NCBI RefSeq assembly: GCF_000380245.2 | Contig: NZ_HG428741.1 | Location: forward strand, 995,435 to 1,059,434 | Length of the DNA stretch: 64,000 nt | Reading direction: 5' to 3' | From: Bacillus massiliigorillae | Lineage (GTDB): Bacteria; Bacillota; Bacilli; Bacillales; DSM-1321 | Shown: piece after piece, positions 9,470 to 18,103 of the stretch | How the letters are laid out: every line of letters begins with the position of its first letter | Numbering within the stretch: the first letter of the stretch is position 1 | Program-made: the position numbers and the translations under genes | The notes under the pieces: generated by a model | The model's input: only the letters and a program-made list of their open reading frames with translations | Told to the model about the DNA's origin: nothing | Databases searched by the model: none

Positions 9470-9580
9470 CTAACCTTACGCCTGCCATGCTCGGTCGTAA
9501 GCCGTTGCATGGCTTCCTTTTTGATTAGAAGTTAAAACAAGAGGTAAATTCTAAATTCAAAAGGATCGGTGACGGTTATT
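9470..9580 (+). repeat. Dispersed intergenic repeat, copy 1
   Basis: The stretch CCTTACGCCTGCCATG(C)TCGG, the block GCATGGCTTCCTTTTTGATT and the end CGGTGACGGTTATT all recur with small changes at 57418-57706, in the same order. The copy here is compact (about 110 bp); the other is split by a hairpin insertion. See the findings. Confidence 0.55.
9484..9523 (+). terminator. Terminator of the cobalamin operon
   Basis: GCCATGC (9484-9490) pairs with GCATGGC (9507-9513), followed by TTCCTTTTTG. It lies between the nitroreductase gene and the convergent MFS gene. Confidence 0.6.
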
Positions 9581-9581
9581 T

Positions 9582-10799
9582 TTATGAAATCAATTCTTCA
9601 TTAGTGGTTTGCTTGTTTTGTGTGAATGTAAGCCCTAATGAAGGAATGCTTGCTAATGCCATGAAACATGCAGCTATGAAATATACTATAAAGAGTGATG
9701 TATTTTGCATAATTACTCCTGATAAAGCATTACCGATTAGCATAGCACCTAACATGACTGGTGTAATGATTCCATTTGTTCGACCAATAAACGCTTCTTC
9801 CACATACGTTATCATTAATGTGCTTAGTTTGATTTGGATAAAAGCAACGAAGAACGACCCTAAAAAAGTTAAAGATGCTGTTAAAGCAAACCTTGTTGAC
9901 CAAACCTCCAAGATTGTTGAGATAGACATGAAAAGAAGTGTAAATACAAAAACTGCTCTACCACTAATTTTTTCCGCAATGATTGCGGCAATTATTCCTC
10001 CTACTAGCATGCCAAGACCTGAAATGGAAGTTAACCATTGAAGTGCTTCTTTCGGTAATTGTAATCGATCAGTCACAAGAAAAACTTCAAGTGGTTGTAG
10101 GAGACCACCAGCTATTCCAATAAAGAAAAAGATATAGCATATTCTTCTTAAATTATTATTATTCCAAACATATTTGAATCCTTCTTTAATTTCAGTTAAA
10201 ACAGTGTTTTTTGTTTCGGATACTAATGAAGCATCTTTTGGTAGGAATACTGTAATAATTGTTGATAAACCAAATGTGAATATTAATAGATAAAGTGATG
10301 GCAGGATACCAAATTGTGTATAAACTGTTGTTCCGATAATTGGTCCAATAATAACAAATATGGACGTTAAGCTTTGTGATAAACCTAGGGCAGTGCTAAC
10401 TTGTTCTTCAGGAATATGTCTTTTGAAGATTTTTGATGATGATGGTTGCGAAAATTGAGACACAATGGCTGAGACAAATGTAGCGAAGAAGACTGCTTGC
10501 CAATATCCAAGTGAAACACTAGCGATAATAAGCAGAATAGAGGCGATACTTAATAATCCACCGCTAATAATAGTTTTCTTTGGATTCCAACGGTCAGCGA
10601 ATGTTCCACCTATAAAAGAGAAAAGAAACATAGGTAAAAATTCTAAAACGGTAATTGCGGAGATTGCGATAGGATTTTGGTTTGTTTGTTCAATAACGAA
10701 ATACAATATCGCAATATTTCTAATCCAAATACTAACTTGGTCTAATAAATCTGAACTTAATATGATGAGAAAGATACGATTTTTTAATAAATCTTTCAT
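9582..10799 (-). CDS. MFS efflux transporter, YfiS/MefA-like
   Basis: 405 residues with about 12 hydrophobic segments and MFS features: DLLDQVSIWIRN in TM1 and GGTFADRWNPKKT in the TM2-3 loop. A proton-driven exporter, probably of drugs; the substrate is unknown. Start chosen at 10799, where AAAGGAGAG lies 7 bases upstream, rather than the longer frame that runs through the operator and promoter. It follows the TetR gene 90 bp downstream on the same strand, with a TetR-type operator in the gap, like yfiR-yfiS of B. subtilis. Confidence 0.85.
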   Translation of the reverse strand: MKDLLKNRIFLIILSSDLLDQVSIWIRNIAILYFVIEQTNQNPIAISAITVLEFLPMFLFSFIGGTFADRWNPKKTIISGGLLSIASILLIIASVSLGYWQAVFFATFVSAIVSQFSQPSSSKIFKRHIPEEQVSTALGLSQSLTSIFVIIGPIIGTTVYTQFGILPSLYLLIFTFGLSTIITVFLPKDASLVSETKNTVLTEIKEGFKYVWNNNNLRRICYIFFFIGIAGGLLQPLEVFLVTDRLQLPKEALQWLTSISGLGMLVGGIIAAIIAEKISGRAVFVFTLLFMSISTILEVWSTRFALTASLTFLGSFFVAFIQIKLSTLMITYVEEAFIGRTNGIITPVMLGAMLIGNALSGVIMQNTSLFIVYFIAACFMALASIPSLGLTFTQNKQTTNEELIS

Positions 10800-10823
10800 A
10801 GGGATTCTCTCCTTTATTTTTAA

Positions 10824-10840
10824 TCTGAACGTTCGGTTTA
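10824..10840. promoter_or_regulatory. TetR-type operator upstream of the MFS gene
   Basis: CTGAACGTTCGGTTTA has the perfect core palindrome GAACGTTC and is closely matched by a second site at 11505-11523 in front of the tetR gene. Probably the binding site of the adjacent repressor. Confidence 0.6.
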
Positions 10841-10890
10841 TAAATATGTAAAAATGTAGGTCAGAAATAATCTCCGACCTAGGATAGTAA

Positions 10891-11481
10891 TCAACGTTTT
10901 GCAAGACCCCTTAATAAGAAATCTGTACTTTTACGATATAGTTCTTTCAAATCATCGAAATCCATTTCATAATAGGCAACTCCTAAACCATTATGAAGTG
11001 CGAAGAGCATATACATCAGTTCACGCGGATTTTCATCAATAAATTCACCAGCAGCAATTCCATCTTTAAGGATGTTTTCATACGTTTCAAAATATTGATT
11101 TCGGATGATGTTTAATAACTCAGCTGTAGCCTCTTCATTCACAACTTGGCTGTTCCCATACTCTTCCATTGCGCTAAAGATTGGATTTTGGAAATCTTTC
11201 ACATAATGTTCTGAAATAGCATATAGTTTTTCAGTATTCGTTTTACAATTGACCTCTATTTTAGCCCATTCTTCTTTCCATTCATTTGCTGCTGTTTCTA
11301 CAATGAACATAAACAGTTTTTCTTTACTTTTAAAGTGATAATAAATACTGCCTTTACTGCTACCTGAAGCTGTTGTAATATCTTCCATTGAGGTGGCTGC
11401 GTAGCCTTTTTGAGAAAATAATTCTTCAGCAATTTTTGCGATTTTTAGTTTGGTAGTTAATCCATCATTTGTTTTACTCAT
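10891..11481 (-). CDS. TetR/AcrR-family repressor, YfiR-like
   Basis: 196 residues. The N-terminal TetR helix-turn-helix spans about residues 12-58 with the typical KGYAATSMEDI and GSSKGSIYYHFKSKEKL. The C-terminal ligand domain is variable and its inducer is unknown. The start has GGAGGC 9 bases upstream. It is transcribed ahead of the MFS gene, and similar palindromic sites lie in front of both, so autorepression and control of the pump are likely. Confidence 0.88.
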   Translation of the reverse strand: MSKTNDGLTTKLKIAKIAEELFSQKGYAATSMEDITTASGSSKGSIYYHFKSKEKLFMFIVETAANEWKEEWAKIEVNCKTNTEKLYAISEHYVKDFQNPIFSAMEEYGNSQVVNEEATAELLNIIRNQYFETYENILKDGIAAGEFIDENPRELMYMLFALHNGLGVAYYEMDFDDLKELYRKSTDFLLRGLAKR

Positions 11482-11504
11482 TTATACTTGCCTCCAAAAC
11501 CTCT

Positions 11505-11523
11505 AAACTGAACGGTTGGTCTA
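11505..11523. promoter_or_regulatory. TetR-type operator upstream of tetR
   Basis: AACTGAACGGTTGGTCTA resembles the operator at 10824-10840 (CTGAACG followed by a G-G-T-rich half). It is placed a few bases upstream of the tetR ribosome binding site. Confidence 0.55.
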
Positions 11524-11636
11524 ATAATAACATACTCGCAATCGTAATGACTGTCAATAGGGATGTAAGGTATGATAAGAAGAAATGTTAGTATCTTGAA
11601 TTTCGGTATAATCAGACGAGGGGACTTGAATATTTC

Positions 11637-12395
11637 ATGATTTTAGATGAATTTAATCATTTTATTAAGAGTATAAAGTTAAGGAGCGACAAGATACCGT
11701 CTACTTCCGTTTATCCATTTTCTTTACCAGCTGTTCAATACTTATCGGAATTGAAATTCCATCCTAATGTCACTTTTATTGTTGGAGAAAATGGAAGTGG
11801 TAAGTCAACCATTCTTGAAGCAATCGCGACATCTTATGGCTTTAATCCAGAGGGTGGTACACGAAACTTTAATTTTGCTTCGTTTGATTCCCATTCCTTA
11901 TTACATGATTATGTAACAGTGGCAAAGGGGGCTATTAGACCAAATGATGGCTTCTTTCTTAGAGCGGAAAGCTTTTATAATGTAGCTTCATATATTGAGG
12001 AATTAGATCGTAAGTTTGGTGGAGCGAAGCTGATTAATCAGTATGGTGGTGTATCACTTCATGATCAATCACATGGAGAGTCGTTTATGTCATTGTTTCT
12101 ACATAAGTTTAGAGCGAATGGAATGTACATATTAGATGAGCCTGAAGCGGCTTTATCGCCATCTCGTCAAATGACGATGATTGCTAGATTACACGAGCTT
12201 GTAATGCAGGGGTGCCAATTTATCATTGCTACACATTCACCCATTTTAATGGCTTACCCAAATGCAACGATTTATGAAATCAAAGATGGTTATCATAAAG
12301 TTACATATAAAGAGACCGAGCATTATCAAATAACGAAAGCTTTTCTAGATTATCCTGATAGAATGTTACGTGTACTAATGGAGCAAAATGAATAA
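11637..12395 (+). CDS. ABC-type/AAA ATPase, COG3910-like
   Basis: 252 residues, single nucleotide-binding domain. Walker A GENGSGKST lies near residue 49, a degenerate signature HGESF near residue 145, Walker B YILDEPEAALS near residue 163, and switch His ATHSP near residue 197. There is no membrane domain gene beside it, so it is not an obvious transporter ATPase; the RecF/SMC-like architecture suggests a nucleic-acid or stress role but the function is unknown. The ribosome binding site is weak (GAGGGG, about 13 bases before ATG). Monocistronic, followed by a terminator. Confidence 0.75.
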   Translation: MILDEFNHFIKSIKLRSDKIPSTSVYPFSLPAVQYLSELKFHPNVTFIVGENGSGKSTILEAIATSYGFNPEGGTRNFNFASFDSHSLLHDYVTVAKGAIRPNDGFFLRAESFYNVASYIEELDRKFGGAKLINQYGGVSLHDQSHGESFMSLFLHKFRANGMYILDEPEAALSPSRQMTMIARLHELVMQGCQFIIATHSPILMAYPNATIYEIKDGYHKVTYKETEHYQITKAFLDYPDRMLRVLMEQNE

Positions 12396-12401
12396 GAGGA
12401 A

Positions 12402-12438
12402 AATAAAAACGAGAGCAATCTTGTTTTTATTTTTTTTT
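12402..12438 (+). terminator. Terminator after the ATPase gene
   Basis: AATAAAAACGAG pairs with CTTGTTTTTATT, followed by a run of T. It directly abuts the ECF promoter for sigV. Confidence 0.6.
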
Positions 12439-12439
12439 A

Positions 12440-12468
12440 TGAAACTTTTCATTTCAGAACGACGTCTT
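12440..12468 (+). promoter_or_regulatory. ECF-type (σV-like) promoter for sigV-rsiV
   Basis: TGAAAC at 12440-12445, a 17-base spacer, and CGTCTT at 12463-12468. The -35 TGAAAC and -10 CGTC are the elements known for σV and related ECF factors of B. subtilis. Location 44 bases before the sigV start implies autoregulation. Confidence 0.7.
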
Positions 12469-12511
12469 AACATTGACTTCAAAATTGATACGTATCAAGA
12501 GGGGTAATAAC

Positions 12512-13027
12512 ATGTTTTACAAAAAGAAAATTGAAAGAGATTTTATAAATTATGTTACAGAAAATCAGCAAAGTTTATATCGATTTGCGTATAGCTATAT
12601 GAAAAATCAACAGGATGCTTTAGATATCGTCCAAGAATCGATTCGAAAAGGACTTTGTTCAATTCAGAACATTCAAGAGTCAGCTGCTATTAAAAGCTGG
12701 TTCTATCGAATAATTATTAATACTTCAATAGATTTGATAAGAAAACGTAAGAGAGAGCAATTAGTAGAAGATGAAACAATTGAGTTTATCGCACATGGTA
12801 ATGAGGATCGATATGAAGATATTGATTTGCGTGAAGCTGTTGAATCGTTACCACATACGTATAAAACCATTATTATTCTTCGCTTCTTTGAAGATTTAAA
12901 AATTGAGGAGATTGCTCAAGTATTGGAGGAAAATCCAAATACGATAAAAACTCGGCTATATCGAGCATTGAAGTTGTTACGAATGGACCTGGACACAAGT
13001 CACTCGGAGGGAAAGTTAAATGAATAA
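12512..13027 (+). CDS. sigV: ECF RNA polymerase sigma factor, SigV-like
   Basis: 171 residues. Region 2 is seen in SLYRFAYSYMKNQQDALDIV (about residues 18-37) and region 4 in the C-terminal ALEENPNTIKTRLYRALK-type helix-turn-helix. Start ATG 12512 follows AGAGGGG at good spacing; the earlier in-frame ATG lies in the promoter region. It overlaps rsiV by 8 bases. In B. subtilis σV directs lysozyme resistance genes (oatA, dlt). The identity as SigV rests mainly on the RsiV-like partner. Confidence 0.8.
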   Translation: MFYKKKIERDFINYVTENQQSLYRFAYSYMKNQQDALDIVQESIRKGLCSIQNIQESAAIKSWFYRIIINTSIDLIRKRKREQLVEDETIEFIAHGNEDRYEDIDLREAVESLPHTYKTIIILRFFEDLKIEEIAQVLEENPNTIKTRLYRALKLLRMDLDTSHSEGKLNE

Positions 13028-13889
13028 ATTAGAACAATTGAAAAAAGAATACAATGAAATTGAAATTCCTGCAGAATTATCAACGATTGTTGAGAAAACG
13101 ATTCGTCAGCATAAAAGAAAGACGCCGAAAAGAATTTTAATAGGTGTATTAGTTGCCGCAAGTTTATTTATTGCCAGCGTAAATATAAGTTCAACTATTG
13201 CGTATGCTTTATCAGATGTACCTGTTGTTGGTCAGCTTGTGAAATTAGTGACGTTTAGGGAATATCATTTCAAAGATGAAACATTTGACGCCAATATTAA
13301 AACGCCAGCTATTACAAATCTAGAGAATAAAGACTTAGAAAAAAGTTTAAATGAAAAGTATGCTCAGGAAAATGAAAAACTGTATAAAGAATTCATGACT
13401 GATATGGAAGAATTAAAGAAAAATGGAGGTGGACATTTAGGCATCGATAGCGGATATGAAGTGAAAACTGACAATAAACGAATCCTATCTATAGGCAGAT
13501 ATGTGACAAATACAGTTGCTTCATCTTCTACAGTGATGAAGTATGACACTATCGACAAGAAGAAGGAGCTATTAATCAGTTTGCCTAGTCTATTTAAAGA
13601 TGACAAATATATTTCAGTAATTAGTGAAAATATTAAGCAACAAATGCATGCGCAGATGAAAGCAGACAAGGATATCTTCTATTGGGTTAAAGGAACTGGT
13701 GAAGAAGAATACTATGAGCCATTTGAAAAAATTAATAAAAATCAAAACTTCTACATTTCAAATGAAGGGAAACTAGTTATTTCATTTGATAAATATGATG
13801 TTGCTCCTGGATATATGGGCCTGGTTGAATTCGAAATACCAACAAAAGTAATTAAGAAGCTTCTTGTAAGTAACGAATACATTAAATAA
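13020..13889 (+). CDS. rsiV: Anti-sigma factor RsiV (lysozyme sensor)
   Basis: 289 residues, close to RsiV of B. subtilis. A short cytoplasmic N-terminus (about 1-38) would bind the sigma factor, one transmembrane helix spans about 39-60, and a large outside domain of the DUF4163/DUF3298 type follows. In B. subtilis, lysozyme bound to this outer domain triggers signal peptidase and RasP cleavage, freeing σV. ALSDVPVVGQLVKLVTFREY just after the membrane segment is typical of the family. A terminator follows. Confidence 0.82.
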   Translation: MNKLEQLKKEYNEIEIPAELSTIVEKTIRQHKRKTPKRILIGVLVAASLFIASVNISSTIAYALSDVPVVGQLVKLVTFREYHFKDETFDANIKTPAITNLENKDLEKSLNEKYAQENEKLYKEFMTDMEELKKNGGGHLGIDSGYEVKTDNKRILSIGRYVTNTVASSSTVMKYDTIDKKKELLISLPSLFKDDKYISVISENIKQQMHAQMKADKDIFYWVKGTGEEEYYEPFEKINKNQNFYISNEGKLVISFDKYDVAPGYMGLVEFEIPTKVIKKLLVSNEYIK

Positions 13890-13897
13890 GAAATAGT

Positions 13898-13941
13898 GGC
13901 GTACAAAGGTGAAATGAATATACCTTTAAGTACGCCTTTTT
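13898..13941 (+). terminator. Terminator of sigV-rsiV
   Basis: GGCGTACAAAGGT (13898-13910) pairs with ACCTTTAAGTACGCC (13922-13936), followed by a T run. Confidence 0.8.
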
Positions 13942-14050
13942 CATTTTTTGTTATAAAACTTTTAAGGGTAGATGGATTTGTATTAACTAATAAATAATAA
14001 TTTCGGTGTGGTGAAATTGATTACTTATTTACAATTCAAAAGAACTCCTT

Positions 14051-14081
14051 TATTATTAGTTAGTCTAACTAACTAATAATA
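14051..14081. promoter_or_regulatory. Perfect 13-bp inverted repeat, MarR operator
   Basis: TATTATTAGTTAG (14051-14063) and CTAACTAATAATA (14069-14081) are exact inverted repeats separated by five bases. They sit directly upstream of the marR ribosome binding site, the usual place for an autorepressed MarR operator. Confidence 0.75.
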
Positions 14082-14094
14082 AAGGAGGCATATT

Positions 14095-14510
14095 TTGTAT
14101 TCTTTTTTTTAAAATTGCAATTATTACATCGAACTTATAATAATCAACTGCAAACGATCTTGATGAAGTATTGCATATCTACTAGCCAATGGGGAATCAT
14201 TCGATATTTGTTTGAACAGGGATCAGGTACATTTGGGGATGTTGCAACATATTGGCAAGTTGAAAAGCCAACTATTACACCTGTTGCACAAAAGTTAATT
14301 GCACAAGAGATTATTTTTATTGAACAAGGTGTAGATAAAAGGCAAAAAGTAATGCATTTAACAGAACAAGGTGAGCGCTTATATCAAGAAATAAAGCACA
14401 CAATGAATGCTTTTCAAGATGAGATTATGCAAGGTATTACGGATGAAGAAAGAGAGATTGCGGAGAAATTATTGACGGATTTACGAGAGAATTTATTGAA
14501 AAGAGGATAA
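14095..14510 (+). CDS. MarR-family regulator, N-terminus frameshifted
   Basis: Winged-helix MarR protein of about 138 residues: SQWGIIRYLFEQGSGTF and the wing VDKRQKVMHLTEQG are clear. The natural start is TTG 14095, six bases after AAAGGAGG, but that frame stops at once. Adding one T to the run at 14103-14110 joins it to the rest as M-Y-S-F-F-L-K-L-Q-L-L-H-R. As given, an in-frame TTG at 14115 could start a 131-residue protein but has no ribosome binding site. It precedes an MFS gene by 3 bases, like ywoH-ywoG of B. subtilis. Confidence 0.75.
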
Positions 14511-14513
14511 TTT

Positions 14514-15704
14514 GTGAAAAAGGAAAAGTTATGGACGAAAGAATTTTTGACAGTGTCTGCAATCAACTTCATGCTGACATTGATGTTTTTTTTACTGATG
14601 GTTACAATTGCGTCGTATGCAAAAACAGAATTTAATGCAACGACGAGTACAGCAGGATTGGTTTCTAGTATTTTTATTATTGGCTCTTTAATTGGAAGAT
14701 TAGGTACTGGTAGAGTAATAGGTGTTATTGGGACAAAGAAGACTCTATGGATAGGACTTATTGCATTTGCTATAACAACTGTCTTCTATTTCTTCGCTTC
14801 AAGTGTCAGTTTATTGCTTGTAAATCGTCTTTTACAGGGGATAGCAGTAGGTATTGCAGGTACGGCAACGGGAACGATTATTGCACAAATTCTCCCACCA
14901 ACTCGAAAAGGAGAGGGAATTGGTTATTTTAGTTTAAGTGCGATTTTAGCAACCGCTATTGGACCTTTTATTGGAATTTTATTAATGAAGCTTGATAATT
15001 TTGAATGGATTTTTACGCTAAATACGGTCTTATCGGTCATTTGTATTCTGATTTATGCAATTGTTAAAATTAAGTTACCTGTGGCTACAGGAAAAGGTAA
15101 AGAAGAAGGAAAGACTTCGTTTCTTTCTAAATTCATTGAAATAAAGGCATTGCCTATTTCGTTTATTGCTTTCCTTGTTGGTTTTAGCTATTCCGGCGTT
15201 ATGTCATTTCTATCCTTTTATGCGGAAGAAATTAATCTTGTTACAGCATCAAGTTACTTCTTTTTAGTATATGCAATCGTGGTTTTACTTTCACGTCCGA
15301 TTACAGGAAAACTCATGGATGCTCGAGGAGCAAATATCGTATCATATCCAGCATTGATTATTTTTGCAGTGGGAATGTTTCTATTTAGTCAAGCTTCGGC
15401 AGGTTGGATGCTATTGGCAGCTGCTGCGTTTATCGGTTTTGGATATGGAAACTTTAATTCAGTAGCTCAGGCTGTTGCCGTAAAGGTAACTGAACCACAT
15501 CGTTTTGGTTTAGCTACAGCGACATACTTTATCTTATTTGACTTAGGTTTAGGTGTTGGTCCATATATCCTTGGCTTTGTTGTACCACACACAGGATACC
15601 GTCCAGTCTTTTTAAGTATGGTTGTATTGATTATTATTAGCATTCCGCTTTATTTCTTACTCCATGGTCGTAAAGATCGTGAATTGTTGAAGGTAGCGGC
15701 ATAA
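14514..15704 (+). CDS. MFS transporter, YwoG-like
   Basis: 396 residues and about 12 membrane segments; MFS motif A appears as GRLGTGRVIGVIGTKKT in the 2-3 loop and motif C-like glycines in TM5. GTG 14514 starts three bases after the marR stop. Probable efflux carrier controlled by the MarR protein via the operator at 14051-14081. The substrate is unknown. A strong terminator follows. Confidence 0.85.
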   Translation: MKKEKLWTKEFLTVSAINFMLTLMFFLLMVTIASYAKTEFNATTSTAGLVSSIFIIGSLIGRLGTGRVIGVIGTKKTLWIGLIAFAITTVFYFFASSVSLLLVNRLLQGIAVGIAGTATGTIIAQILPPTRKGEGIGYFSLSAILATAIGPFIGILLMKLDNFEWIFTLNTVLSVICILIYAIVKIKLPVATGKGKEEGKTSFLSKFIEIKALPISFIAFLVGFSYSGVMSFLSFYAEEINLVTASSYFFLVYAIVVLLSRPITGKLMDARGANIVSYPALIIFAVGMFLFSQASAGWMLLAAAAFIGFGYGNFNSVAQAVAVKVTEPHRFGLATATYFILFDLGLGVGPYILGFVVPHTGYRPVFLSMVVLIIISIPLYFLLHGRKDRELLKVAA

Positions 15705-15708
15705 AGTA

Positions 15709-15741
15709 GAAAACCAGTAATCTGAAGGATTACTGGTTTTC
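15709..15741. terminator. Bidirectional terminator between convergent genes
   Basis: GAAAACCAGTAAT and ATTACTGGTTTTC form an exact 13-bp stem with a 7-base loop. The A/T-flanked stem can serve both the MFS gene (+) and the AlbA_2 gene (-). Confidence 0.75.
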
Positions 15742-15779
15742 TCAGGCTGTCAAGGTTGTAGAGGAATGTTTATGCAAGC

Positions 15780-16490
15780 TTATTGTGTATGTATTTGCAA
15801 ATAAGAACGAATGCTTTTCTTCTTCTCTTCAATTAACTCTTTTAGAAAAGCAATATACTCGGAATCATGCTCTTGTTTTACTTCTTCATATAGTGTATCT
15901 AGTTGCTGTAGATGGTCTCTTAAAGTGAATTCCGTTACGCTCGATCCACCAGATTCTACTTTTCTCAGAATCATTTCAACTAGCTTTTCATTGCTTGCCT
16001 CAATTGATTTTGTCCCTTGGCGAATATAGATGGCTCCGTACTTAAGTTCCCCTTGATTAACGACAGATGTAAATGGGACATATTTTGGATCATATTCAAT
16101 AATAAGCACCTGAAAGACTTTTCCTTGTAATTTTTCATGTGTGCGGTGTGTGAAGATGAAGTCTTCCGTACGGTATTTTATATATTTTGGTAGTAAATGT
16201 TCTAGTTTGTTATCAACATCTGCTTTGTCTAAAATATCTTTGTTTTGTAATCCTTCTAGAATAGGTGTGCAATCGTCATTTTGAGTAACTCCAACGATGA
16301 TGCAACCACCACCTGAATTAGCAATCGCCAAAACATGTTTCGCTAGTTTTGTCATATCAATCCACTTTGTCTTAAAATCTAGGAAATCTGTCTCCCCTGT
16401 ATTATGTAAAAGCACATCTTTTAAATGCTCATTGGTAGGTTCTAGCATAAATTGCTTTAACGATGTTGGATAAATTTTAGAATAAAACAT
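15780..16490 (-). CDS. AlbA_2 (Schlafen-like) putative DNA-binding protein
   Basis: 236 residues. The first two thirds match the AlbA_2 / Schlafen-AlbA-like domain: ETDFLDFKTKW near residue 33, then LAKHVLAIANSGGGCIIVGV near residue 49, then a later YIRQGTKS block. The C-terminal third is charged and helical (EEVKQEH..., EEKKKS). The family often sits in transcription regulators and some defence proteins, but no partner is next to it here and no function can be assigned. Ribosome binding site GAGGG precedes the ATG. Confidence 0.7.
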   Translation of the reverse strand: MFYSKIYPTSLKQFMLEPTNEHLKDVLLHNTGETDFLDFKTKWIDMTKLAKHVLAIANSGGGCIIVGVTQNDDCTPILEGLQNKDILDKADVDNKLEHLLPKYIKYRTEDFIFTHRTHEKLQGKVFQVLIIEYDPKYVPFTSVVNQGELKYGAIYIRQGTKSIEASNEKLVEMILRKVESGGSSVTEFTLRDHLQQLDTLYEEVKQEHDSEYIAFLKELIEEKKKSIRSYLQIHTQ

Positions 16491-16668
16491 TTTTAAACCC
16501 TCTCATTTTGTTCATTATAGTTTCTATTATAAAGGTGTTGTTCGTAAAATTGTAAATAATTATACAATACGTTAAGAAATGAAGGTTATGCGAGTTGAAT
16601 TGTGCATATACATGCGAACTATGTTACTATTGCCTAGTCATCATTACCATATTAAGAGGAGTATGATT

Positions 16669-17583
16669 ATGAGTAAAACAGAAGTATACATAATTGGTGG
16701 ATTTTTAGGTAGTGGAAAGACAACCTTGTTGCAACAAATTATGAAGCAAGAAAAGGAAGCAGGTAGACAAATTGCTGTGTTATTGAATGAGCTTGGTAGC
16801 ATTTCAATTGATTCTGCTCTAATTGAAGAAGAAGGGGTTCCTTTTAAAGAGCTTTTTGATGGTTGCATTTGTTGTACAATATCTGAGAAGTTAGAAGGTC
16901 AGCTACAGTCACTATTATATGAGAATAATTTGGATGCTATATATATAGAAACAACTGGTGCTGCGCATCCTGTTGAAGTAGTGGATAGCATTATGTCACC
17001 CATATTAGTAGATCAGCTTGAATATAGAGGCATTGTTACGGTTGTTGATATTTCAAGATGGAGGGACAGAGAGCAATTCACTCCACAAATCCGTCAATTA
17101 ATGATTGAACAACTTGTACATGCGGATACAATTTTGCTAAATAAAGTGGATCTAGTTAGTGAAGCTGAAAGTGCTCAAATTTTGTTTGAAATTCAGTCGT
17201 TAAATAGTGAGGCGCTATGCTTATTTACGAATCATAGCAAAGTTTCATTAAAGGATTTTCAAGGACGAAAAGCACGTGAGCAGCAAGGGCATAATACATC
17301 TAAACATGATATTGCGCATTTACAATTACAAACCATTGTTTATACATTTAATAAGTCCATTCCATATGAAAGTTTTGAGAATTGGTTAAGAGCGTTACCT
17401 GATACTGTATACCGAATTAAAGGGTATATTGGCTTTACGCATTCTCAATATCCATATCTATTTCAATATTCGTATGGTACACCAGTAATGATTCCAGAAA
17501 TAATGAAAATGCCACTTAATATTGTTATTATTGGTCAAAATTTAAATAAAGATGAAATCGTGCAACAGTTAGACAATCTGTAA
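16669..17583 (+). CDS. CobW/COG0523 family metal-chaperone GTPase
   Basis: 304 residues. G1 P-loop GGFLGSGKTT, the metal-binding GCICCT (CxCC) motif, and the base-recognition NKVD are present, followed by a shorter than usual C-terminal CobW domain. Members deliver Zn, Co or other metals to proteins; ZagA/YciC in B. subtilis is Zur-controlled. ATG 16669 fits the family N-terminus (MSKTEVYIIGG) 8 bases after AGAGGAG; longer frames run into non-coding DNA. No convincing Zur box is visible upstream, only a loose palindrome at about 16543-16571. Whether the metal is cobalt cannot be told. Confidence 0.8.
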   Translation: MSKTEVYIIGGFLGSGKTTLLQQIMKQEKEAGRQIAVLLNELGSISIDSALIEEEGVPFKELFDGCICCTISEKLEGQLQSLLYENNLDAIYIETTGAAHPVEVVDSIMSPILVDQLEYRGIVTVVDISRWRDREQFTPQIRQLMIEQLVHADTILLNKVDLVSEAESAQILFEIQSLNSEALCLFTNHSKVSLKDFQGRKAREQQGHNTSKHDIAHLQLQTIVYTFNKSIPYESFENWLRALPDTVYRIKGYIGFTHSQYPYLFQYSYGTPVMIPEIMKMPLNIVIIGQNLNKDEIVQQLDNL

Positions 17584-17607
17584 GGAAGTATATTTGCCAT
17601 AAGAACG

Positions 17608-17647
17608 AAAAATCTGGAGAATACATTAGTATTTTCCAGATTTTTTT
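17608..17647 (+). terminator. Terminator after the COG0523 gene
   Basis: AAAAATCTGGAGAATAC (17608-17624) pairs with GTATTTTCCAGATTTTT (17629-17645), one G-T pair, ending in T. Confidence 0.8.
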
Positions 17648-17696
17648 GTTGTTACAATATTACTATATTAATGTAATAATGATAAAATATCGTTGG

Positions 17697-17939
17697 TTAA
17701 TTTAGTTCACCATAAGCAGCAAATGTTTTTTCGGCTTCTATTAGACCACAAGCAGCACATTGAACACGTAAGCTAGGTCCGGTATAAGCTAAATGAAAGG
17801 GCTCTAGTTGTTCACTTTGATATTCTTGAATGATATCACCTGATTGAGGATCTTTTTTCACTGGATGAACCACTTGTTCAAGTAAATTAAAACGTGTTTT
17901 ATTCGTTTTACAGTTTGGACAACGATAGCGTAAGCTCAT
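17697..17939 (-). CDS. Small zinc-ribbon protein
   Basis: 80 residues with CPNC near the N-terminus and CAAC near residue 60, spaced as a zinc ribbon split by a long insert. No catalytic residues seen. Monocistronic on the minus strand. I do not recognise a characterised homologue. It lies convergent to the COG0523 metal GTPase, but a link is only speculation. Confidence 0.65.
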   Translation of the reverse strand: MSLRYRCPNCKTNKTRFNLLEQVVHPVKKDPQSGDIIQEYQSEQLEPFHLAYTGPSLRVQCAACGLIEAEKTFAAYGELN

Positions 17940-18103
17940 TTTTTCACCTTATTTCATGTATGGATTCATAAGTATGATTTGTACTTTTATAGAAAAATAT
18001 GTATGTTTTTTTATAAATGTATATATTTTCAAACTGAGTTCATACTTTTTTCACATGTATTATGTAAAATGGGATGTGGGAGATTAGAAATAAGGGGATC
18101 TAT

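Noticed and set aside
9604..10851. Plus-strand frames inside the MFS gene
   Set aside because: Antisense shadows of a well-supported membrane transporter; no start signals.
12512..13027. Housekeeping or sporulation sigma factor
   Set aside because: Only regions 2 and 4 are present and a one-span anti-sigma gene overlaps it, so it is an ECF factor.
15811..16029. Plus-strand Ser/Cys-rich frame
   Set aside because: Shadow of the AlbA_2 gene on the opposite strand.
16543..16571. Zur box before the COG0523 GTPase
   Set aside because: The palindrome is imperfect and does not match the TCGTAAT-n-ATTACGA pattern well enough.
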